DNA from: Aquificota bacterium
GTDB lineage: Bacteria > Aquificota > Aquificia > Aquificales > Hydrogenothermaceae
Direction of reading: 5' to 3'
DNA: 12,389 nucleotides
NCBI GenBank assembly: GCA_013153295.1
Contig: JAADEV010000037.1
Location: forward strand, 1-12,389
A program made the translations under genes and the position numbers. Each line of letters opens with the position of its first letter. Within the stretch, counting starts at the first letter, position 1. Under the pieces are notes generated by a model. It made no database searches. It saw nothing but the letters and a program-made list of their open reading frames with translations, and was not told the DNA's origin. Positions 7,617-12,389 of this stretch are shown one piece after another.

Positions 7617-7883
7617 ATGGAGTTAATAGATTTAATCAGGTTTTTAACAGATACACTGAACAACGGCTTTATGGTGTTTGAACCGTATCAGGGAAGTATA
7701 AGTATGGACGAAAAGGAATACTCTGCAATGCAGGGTATAATCCACTTTATAGGCTGGAGTATTATCATAGCAATTATTATCTGGGTCTTTAAGTATATGA
7801 AAAAACATACCCAACAGGACGAAAGAATGAAAAAATACTACTCAAACCAACAGGACAAAGGGGAGGGGCGGACTGACAACTAA
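7617..7883 (+). CDS. Small single-pass membrane protein of unknown function
   Basis: I do not recognise this 88-residue protein. It has an amphipathic N-terminal part (MELIDLIRFLTDTL), an acidic loop (MDEKEYSAM, about 30-38), and one clear membrane segment at about 40-60 (IIHFIGWSIIIAIIIWVF). A hydrophilic, basic tail follows (KYMKKH and onward). The positive-inside rule suggests N-terminus out and C-terminus in the cytoplasm. AAGGGGAG at 7602-7609 is a good ribosome site 7 bases before the ATG and starts at the truA stop, so it is likely the last gene of the recN-truA unit. Its TAA overlaps, in opposite orientation, the stop codon of the amidohydrolase gene. The good ribosome site and sensible protein make a real gene likely. 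Confidence 0.75.
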   Translation: MELIDLIRFLTDTLNNGFMVFEPYQGSISMDEKEYSAMQGIIHFIGWSIIIAIIIWVFKYMKKHTQQDERMKKYYSNQQDKGEGRTDN

Positions 7884-9085
7884 CCAAACTCCTCTACCCA
7901 TTTGTAGGCGAGGTAGGACATTACAGCTGAACCGATAGGGAGGGCGTCCTCGTCTATATCAAAGAATGGACTGTGGAGGGGGGCTTTTATCCCCTTTTCT
8001 GGATTACTAACACCAAGTCTTATAAATGTGCCGGGAACCTTCATAAGATACTCTGAGAAGTCCTCCCCACCCATAGACGGCTTTTCTATCTCTACCACCT
8101 TATCATCACCTAAAAGCTGTCTCATCATAGATAGGGCAAATCTGGTTGTCCTTTTGTCGTTAATTACCGGTGGGTTTCCTGCTTCATACTGGAACTCATA
8201 ACCGGCTCCGTATGCCTTTGTTGTTCCTGCCACAACATCTTCTATCCAAACTGGAAACTGTTTCCTTAGCTCTAAATCAAAAGCCCTTACAGTCCCCCCT
8301 ATCTCAACTGTATCAGGGATTATATTCTCTGCAAACCCCCCGTTTATCTTTCCTATTGTAAGGACTGCCGGCTCAAGGGGGTCAACCCTTCTACTTACAA
8401 CGTGGTGCATAGCGTTTACCACCTGAGAGGCTATAAGAACAGGGTCTATCCCCTGATGTGGTCTGGCGGCGTGTGTCCCTTTCCCTTTTATCTTTACCCT
8501 AAATATATCTGAAAAGGCTAAAAAATTCCCCTCCCTTGTTCCTACATAACCAACCGGCAGGTCTGGGAATACATGCATACCGAAGATTGCAGACACCTTA
8601 GGGTTTTCAAGAACCCCAGCCTCAACTAACTTTTTTGCCCCATCACAGTCGTGTCTCTCCTCACAGGGCTGGAATATTAACTTCACATTGCCTTGTAGAT
8701 ACTCCTTTAGTGTTGTTAGTATCTTAGCCGCCCCAAGTAGTATAGATGTGTGGGCGTCGTGTCCACAGGAATGCATAACCTTAGGAACCTTTGATGCGTA
8801 AGGTTTATCTGTTTTTTCCTCCATCGGTAATGCGTCCATATCAGCCCGTAGGGCTACTGTCTCACTGTGTTTACCTTTTATAAGCCCTACAACCGCTGTA
8901 GTCCCACCGAAGTTTTCCACAACCTCATCAACCCCAAACTCCCTTAGTAGGTCTGCTACAAACTTCGCTGTGCCAAACTCCTGTCCAGAAAGCTCAGGGT
9001 TCATATGTATATGTCTACGCCAGCTGATAATATCCTCTTTTATCTCCTGTGATAGCTTTTTTATTACCTTCTCAACCTCTCTCAT
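7880..9085 (-). CDS. M20 (M20D) family metallo-amidohydrolase / peptidase
   Basis: This family removes acyl groups from amino acids or cuts dipeptides with two metal ions; members include N-acyl-L-amino acid and hippurate hydrolases and N-acetyldiaminopimelate deacetylase. The 401-residue product starts with the family's RRHIHMNPELSGQE (23-36). Likely metal ligands are Cys107 and His109 (SCGHDAH), Glu142-Glu143 (QPCEE), His171 (GMHVF) and His371 (LHSPFF). The dimerisation lid (about 180-290) holds His205 in KGTHAARPH. There is no signal peptide, so it is cytoplasmic. The variant CEERHDCDGAKK replaces the commoner AEEGxGGAxxM. AGGGGTG lies upstream of the ATG, and only 3 bases separate it from the glycosyltransferase gene, making it the last gene of the minus-strand operon. 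The substrate cannot be read from the sequence. Confidence 0.92.
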   Translation of the reverse strand: MREVEKVIKKLSQEIKEDIISWRRHIHMNPELSGQEFGTAKFVADLLREFGVDEVVENFGGTTAVVGLIKGKHSETVALRADMDALPMEEKTDKPYASKVPKVMHSCGHDAHTSILLGAAKILTTLKEYLQGNVKLIFQPCEERHDCDGAKKLVEAGVLENPKVSAIFGMHVFPDLPVGYVGTREGNFLAFSDIFRVKIKGKGTHAARPHQGIDPVLIASQVVNAMHHVVSRRVDPLEPAVLTIGKINGGFAENIIPDTVEIGGTVRAFDLELRKQFPVWIEDVVAGTTKAYGAGYEFQYEAGNPPVINDKRTTRFALSMMRQLLGDDKVVEIEKPSMGGEDFSEYLMKVPGTFIRLGVSNPEKGIKAPLHSPFFDIDEDALPIGSAVMSYLAYKWVEEFG

Positions 9086-9088
9086 CTT

Positions 9089-10093
9089 TCACCCCTTTAG
9101 TAGTTTGTTTAATCCCTGTAGAACCATATCAGCTGTTATATTTTCCATACATTGGTGTGTTTTTATAGGACACTCTGGGGGTCCGTGTAGGCTACAAGGT
9201 CTACATTTTACACTTTTGTCCTCTATAACAACCCCATTCCTGTATGGGTAAAATCCAAACTCTGGAACTGTTGCCCCGTAAATATCCACAACTGGGGTGC
9301 CAAAGGCAACAGCCATATGAACAGGGGCAGAATCGTTTGATATTAAAGCCTTTGCCCCCTTTACCAGCCCAAAGCTCTCCCTAAGACTACTTTTGCCACA
9401 TAGATTGATTATCTTATCCCTGTTTTTTGTGTTTGCAATAACCTGCTGTGTAAAAGGTATGTCCTCTTTACCACCTAACAGAACAACTGTTTCCCCTTCC
9501 TTTAAAAGCCTGTCTATTACCTCCCCAAACCCCTTTGCAGTCCACCTTTTAGTCCCCCATTTTGAACCGGGGGCTATTAGTATGTATTCCCCTTTTTTTA
9601 AACCTACCTTAGCTGGAAAGTCTTCCTCTTCACTGTCTAAAAACAGCTCAGGTAATCTGTGGAACAGTTTCTCATCTGCTTCTGGTAAACCTTTTAGTAG
9701 GGATAGGTTTCTGTCTATCTCGTGTGTGCCGTCAAACCTGTGGGGGAACCTTTTCGTGTAAAGGAAGGAAAAGCCAGCTTTATCAAACCCTATTCTCTCA
9801 GGTATACCTGACAGGAAAAGTGTGTAAGAAGCCCTATGGGAACGGTGGGGCGATATGCCTATATCAAACCTTTCCCTTCTAAGCTGTTTTATTAAAGAAA
9901 GTATACTGTCCCTTTTTTTGTCAAACAGTATAAGCTGGTCTATATATGGGTTATTTTTTAAAACATCTCTACCAAATGGTTTTGCCACAACTGTAATACT
10001 ACTTTGTGGAAGTATATTCTTTATAGAGTGGAACATAGGTGTGGTAAGTATAAGGTCGCCTAAAAATGCGGTTTGCCAGATAACTATTTTCAT
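9089..10093 (-). CDS. Glycosyltransferase family 9 protein (ADP-heptose:LPS heptosyltransferase-like, WaaF type)
   Basis: GT9 enzymes add heptose from ADP-heptose to the inner core of lipopolysaccharide on the cytoplasmic side of the inner membrane. The 334-residue protein opens with MKIVIWQTAFLGD, and Asp13 matches the proposed catalytic base of WaaC/WaaF. The second Rossmann half has APGSKWGTKRW (174-184), which lines the phosphate site, VVLLGG (203-208) and ISNDSAPVHMA (251-261), the family hallmark. Four Cys near the C-terminus (297, 300, 308, 315) form a CxxC...CP...CM pattern common in this family. It suggests an outer membrane with LPS. The ATG follows the accA stop directly (TAGATG), with only a distant GGGAAGG upstream, so translation probably depends on accA. 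WaaF is the best guess; WaaC or another GT9 specificity is possible. Confidence 0.88.
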   Translation of the reverse strand: MKIVIWQTAFLGDLILTTPMFHSIKNILPQSSITVVAKPFGRDVLKNNPYIDQLILFDKKRDSILSLIKQLRRERFDIGISPHRSHRASYTLFLSGIPERIGFDKAGFSFLYTKRFPHRFDGTHEIDRNLSLLKGLPEADEKLFHRLPELFLDSEEEDFPAKVGLKKGEYILIAPGSKWGTKRWTAKGFGEVIDRLLKEGETVVLLGGKEDIPFTQQVIANTKNRDKIINLCGKSSLRESFGLVKGAKALISNDSAPVHMAVAFGTPVVDIYGATVPEFGFYPYRNGVVIEDKSVKCRPCSLHGPPECPIKTHQCMENITADMVLQGLNKLLKG

Positions 10094-11038
10094 CTATTTT
10101 TCTGCAAACCTTCCCATAGAGTAGAACTTTGCCTGTCTTTCTTCTACAAGCTGGTCTACAGGTTTGTTTATAATTTCTTTTAACACAGTTTTTAAAGCCC
10201 TTCTCATAAGTTTATACATCTTTTCAGGTTGGACGTGGGCTCCCCCAAGTGGCTCTGGAACTATACAGTCTATAATCCCAAGCTCTTTAAGGTCTTTAGC
10301 TGTGATTTTCAGGCTCTCTGCCGCCTCTGGGGCTTTCTCCTGTGATTTAAACAGTATGGCGGCACAGCCCTCAGGGGAGATTACAGAGTATATTGAGTTT
10401 TCAAGCATAAGTATCCTGTCCCCAACACCAAGGGCTAAAGCCCCACCGCTACCACCTTCACCTATAACTGTGGAAACTATAGGGGTTTTCAGCCCTCCCA
10501 TTGTCATTATACTCTCGGCTATTGCTTGGGACTGTCCCCTTTCCTCAGCCCCTATACCGGGATAAGCCCCCGGTGTGTCTATAAATGTTAAAACCGGTCT
10601 TTTAAACTTCTCTGCCAGTTTCATTATTCTAATTGCCTTCCTGTATCCCTCAGGGTGGGGCATTCCAAAGTTTCTCTCTATCTTTTCCTTTGTGTCCTTA
10701 CCTTTTTCGTGTCCGATTACAGCTACAGGTATACCTTCAAAAAAGCCAAAGCCTGCTATTATTGCCTTGTCATCTCCAAACCTTCTATCACCGTGTAGCT
10801 CCACAAAGTCTGTTATCAGGTTTTTTATGTAATCACTTGTGTGTGGTCTTTTCGGGTGTCTGGCAAGCTGAACCCTCTCCCAAGGTGTAAGGTTCTGTAG
10901 CTTTTCCTTTGTGATTTGTCTAAATTTAGCCCTTAGTTTTATAAGCTCATTAAGTTTGTTTTTGTTCCCCTGTTTAACCTCTTCCCTAAGTATCTGTATC
11001 TTTTCAGATAGGGATTGTATATCCTTGTCCAAATCCAT
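10094..11038 (-). CDS. accA: Acetyl-CoA carboxylase carboxyltransferase subunit alpha
   Basis: AccA pairs with AccD to move the carboxyl group from carboxybiotin to acetyl-CoA, making malonyl-CoA for fatty acid synthesis. The 314-residue product has the coiled N-terminal segment (1-50), the motif WERVQLARHPKRP (53-65) and FVELHGDRRFGDD (78-90). The crotonase-fold core carries FIDTPGAYPG (152-161) and the acyl-CoA oxyanion-hole region GEGGSGGA (193-200). I chose the ATG at 11038 over an in-frame TTG at 11044, because AGGGG (11051-11047) is 8 bases from the ATG but only 2 from the TTG. The cation exchanger gene ends 11 bases upstream and the glycosyltransferase ATG follows the stop directly. 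accD is not in the window. Confidence 0.96.
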   Translation of the reverse strand: MDLDKDIQSLSEKIQILREEVKQGNKNKLNELIKLRAKFRQITKEKLQNLTPWERVQLARHPKRPHTSDYIKNLITDFVELHGDRRFGDDKAIIAGFGFFEGIPVAVIGHEKGKDTKEKIERNFGMPHPEGYRKAIRIMKLAEKFKRPVLTFIDTPGAYPGIGAEERGQSQAIAESIMTMGGLKTPIVSTVIGEGGSGGALALGVGDRILMLENSIYSVISPEGCAAILFKSQEKAPEAAESLKITAKDLKELGIIDCIVPEPLGGAHVQPEKMYKLMRRALKTVLKEIINKPVDQLVEERQAKFYSMGRFAEK

Positions 11039-11046
11039 AACCAAAA

Positions 11047-11051
11047 CCCCT
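11047..11051 (-). promoter_or_regulatory. Ribosome binding site that fixes the accA start
   Basis: AGGGG on the minus strand overlaps the TAG stop of the cation exchanger gene and lies 8 bases before the ATG at 11038. The in-frame TTG at 11044 would be only 2 bases away, too close for normal initiation. The overlap with the upstream stop suggests that ribosomes ending the exchanger reload here. Confidence 0.55.
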
Positions 11052-12051
11052 AAAGGAATTGTTTAACAGCCATATATATGTAGATTAGGTAAAATACACC
11101 CCCTAATGTTAATCCAAACGGGATAAGTTTCCTACTGAAGAAAGACACCACAAGGGCAAGTAAACCTGCCATTAGGGCAAACACCCCTGATATTAAGGCA
11201 AGCCCCGAAATATCCCATTCTGTAAACACAACCCCAATCCCAACTGGTAGTGTGCTTTGGAAAACCATAGCCCCACTTACATTACCAACTGCAAGGGTAT
11301 CTTTACCCCTTAGTATCCATATAACACTGTTTACCTTTTCAGGTAGCTCTGTGGCTACCGGGGCTACAAGTAGTGAGAAAAGCAACGCCGGAAAGCCTAA
11401 AGCTAAACTTATCTTTTCCATTCCACTTACAAATATATGTGCCCCTGCTACCATAATGGTAAGGGCAACTACTATCTGGGTTAAAATTACACCTATATGT
11501 GGTTTCGGATTTGACGGGGAAAAGTAAACCTTTTCCACCTCTTCCATCTCTCCACTTTCACCTTTTAAGGTAAGAACAACATAAAAACCATACATAAGGA
11601 AGAGGAAAAACGCTGTAAACAACCGTAGATAATGGCTTTCAAATGGTATTATAAAAAGGGCTATAGAGTATGCCACTAAGAAGAAAACCAAATCCCTTCT
11701 AAAGCCTTTAAGCTCAACTGACATCTCAAGGGGTCTTTTCTTAAGGAGAAAGTATCCAATTAGGACTGTTAAACCTATAAGTGGAAACGCAAGTGTGGAA
11801 AGCATAAAAGGTGCGCCAAGTATAGCCCCAACACCTATCTCGTGCCCTTTACCCTCTGCAAAAAAGAATATAGCTATAAGGGGTAGAATTGTTTCCGGTA
11901 GTGCTGTCCCTACAGCGGCAAGTATACTTCCTGTAAAGTTTTTTGAAAGGTTTAATCTATGCCCAAGTGCCTCTATTCCATTGGTAAAAATCTCGGCGGA
12001 GACCAGTATAAGGGTCATTCCCGCCACAAACATAAACAGGTCTAAAAGCAT
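11050..12051 (-). CDS. CaCA-superfamily sodium/calcium exchanger-like membrane protein
   Basis: Members of this family swap cations across the inner membrane, typically Ca2+ for Na+ or H+. The 333-residue protein is almost wholly hydrophobic, with about ten membrane segments in two halves split by a charged loop (about 163-182, rich in Glu and Lys). Each half holds an alpha repeat: GSILAAVGTALPE (41-53) and LLVAPVATELPE (227-238), with the key acids Glu53 and Glu238 present. The second helix of each repeat (GAILGAPFM, 75-83; GNVSGAMVF, 256-264) lacks the Asn of the usual GSNIFN motif, so the ion site differs from classic exchangers. The ATG follows the rpsA stop directly (TAGATG), with GGGGGAG just before that stop. 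The ion transported cannot be told. Confidence 0.85.
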   Translation of the reverse strand: MLLDLFMFVAGMTLILVSAEIFTNGIEALGHRLNLSKNFTGSILAAVGTALPETILPLIAIFFFAEGKGHEIGVGAILGAPFMLSTLAFPLIGLTVLIGYFLLKKRPLEMSVELKGFRRDLVFFLVAYSIALFIIPFESHYLRLFTAFFLFLMYGFYVVLTLKGESGEMEEVEKVYFSPSNPKPHIGVILTQIVVALTIMVAGAHIFVSGMEKISLALGFPALLFSLLVAPVATELPEKVNSVIWILRGKDTLAVGNVSGAMVFQSTLPVGIGVVFTEWDISGLALISGVFALMAGLLALVVSFFSRKLIPFGLTLGGVFYLIYIYMAVKQFL

Positions 12052-12389
12052 CTACTCCCCCAGCTTTTTTAACTTCTCTTTCAGTATCTCCCCCAGTGTG
12101 CCAAGGGCATCGCCTTTTGGTTTTATTCTGTCAAGCTCCGCCTGTATCTGCTGTCTCTCCCTTTCCTTTTCAAGGGCTTTTATGCTGAGGAGTATCTCTT
12201 TATTACCTTTTATCTTGGTTATTTTTGCCTCTACTTCCTGTCCTATTGACAGTTTATCACTTGGTATCTGTATCTTTTCCTTTGATATTTGCCCAACTGG
12301 TATAAACCCTTCCACATCTTCAGCAAGCTCAACAAACGCTCCCCTATCTATCAGTTTAACAACTTTTCCTTTTACCACATCACCTTCTT
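12052..12389 (-). CDS. rpsA: Ribosomal protein S1 C-terminal end, or another S1-domain protein (5' partial)
   Basis: The frame is open to the window edge, so the gene starts outside. It encodes the end of an S1 (OB-fold) RNA-binding domain: EGDVVKGKVV, then DRGAFVEL and GFIPVGQIS, then IGQEVEAKITKI and the closing ILLSIKAL. A charged helical tail of about 40 residues follows, ending KLKKLGE. GDVVxGKV, GAFVEL and LSIKA are standard S1-repeat positions, and a last repeat plus charged tail fits ribosomal protein S1, which helps load mRNA on the 30S subunit. Other S1-domain proteins remain possible because only one repeat is visible. Its GGGGGAG near the stop serves the exchanger gene that starts right after. 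It appears to head the minus-strand operon as seen here. Confidence 0.8.
   Translation of the reverse strand, partial: EGDVVKGKVVKLIDRGAFVELAEDVEGFIPVGQISKEKIQIPSDKLSIGQEVEAKITKIKGNKEILLSIKALEKERERQQIQAELDRIKPKGDALGTLGEILKEKLKKLGE

Noticed and set aside
10164..10565. Plus-strand open frame opposite accA
   Set aside because: Shadow of accA's conserved core; the Pro/Ser-rich product is not protein-like.
11042..11044. TTG as accA start, two codons upstream of the ATG
   Set aside because: Only 2 bases from the AGGGG site, whereas the ATG at 11038 has 8-base spacing and is the stronger start codon.
12376..12378. GTG as the true start of the S1-domain gene
   Set aside because: The frame stays open to the window edge and the upstream residues (EGDV) complete a normal S1 repeat, so this codon is internal and the gene is partial.
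1..12389. CRISPR arrays, transposases, phage genes, tRNA/rRNA genes
   Set aside because: I looked for spaced repeats, integrase or transposase motifs and RNA gene signatures on both strands and saw none.

Overview
The window is ordinary-looking chromosomal housekeeping DNA from a bacterium. The base composition is AT-rich, arginine is coded almost only by AGA/AGG, and ATA is the usual isoleucine codon. Genes are packed with tiny gaps. Together with a lengthened class II aldolase, HslV and an outer-membrane-type glycosyltransferase, this suggests a thermophilic Gram-negative lineage such as Aquificota (Hydrogenothermaceae-like). That placement is inference from style, not from a marker gene. 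No mobile element, phage gene, CRISPR array, tRNA or rRNA was seen.

Plus strand, 1-7883. The window opens in the 3' end of an unidentified gene with a CxxC motif. A consensus -10 box follows, then a three-gene unit with overlapping ends: a secreted NlpC/P60 cell-wall hydrolase, hslV (protease subunit) and priA. The priA product keeps its DNA-binding and zinc-binding regions but has lost every recognisable helicase/ATPase motif. Next comes a divergent, long class II aldolase gene with its own -10 box, an inverted repeat over the likely transcription start, and a short GC hairpin after it. A second unit follows: a nucleotidyltransferase-fold protein without its catalytic acids, recN (double-strand break repair), truA (tRNA pseudouridine synthase) and a small one-pass membrane protein.

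Minus strand, 12389 down to 7880. A second tightly packed operon reads rpsA (3' end only), a CaCA-type cation exchanger, accA (fatty acid synthesis), a GT9 heptosyltransferase-like gene and an M20 amidohydrolase. Two junctions are TAG followed directly by ATG, which suggests coupled translation. The operon meets the plus-strand unit head-on, and the two terminal stop codons overlap with no visible terminator between them.

The most interesting items are the helicase-dead PriA, the catalytically degenerate nucleotidyltransferase-like protein beside recN, and the palindrome at the aldolase promoter. I saw no clear new defence or biosynthetic system.
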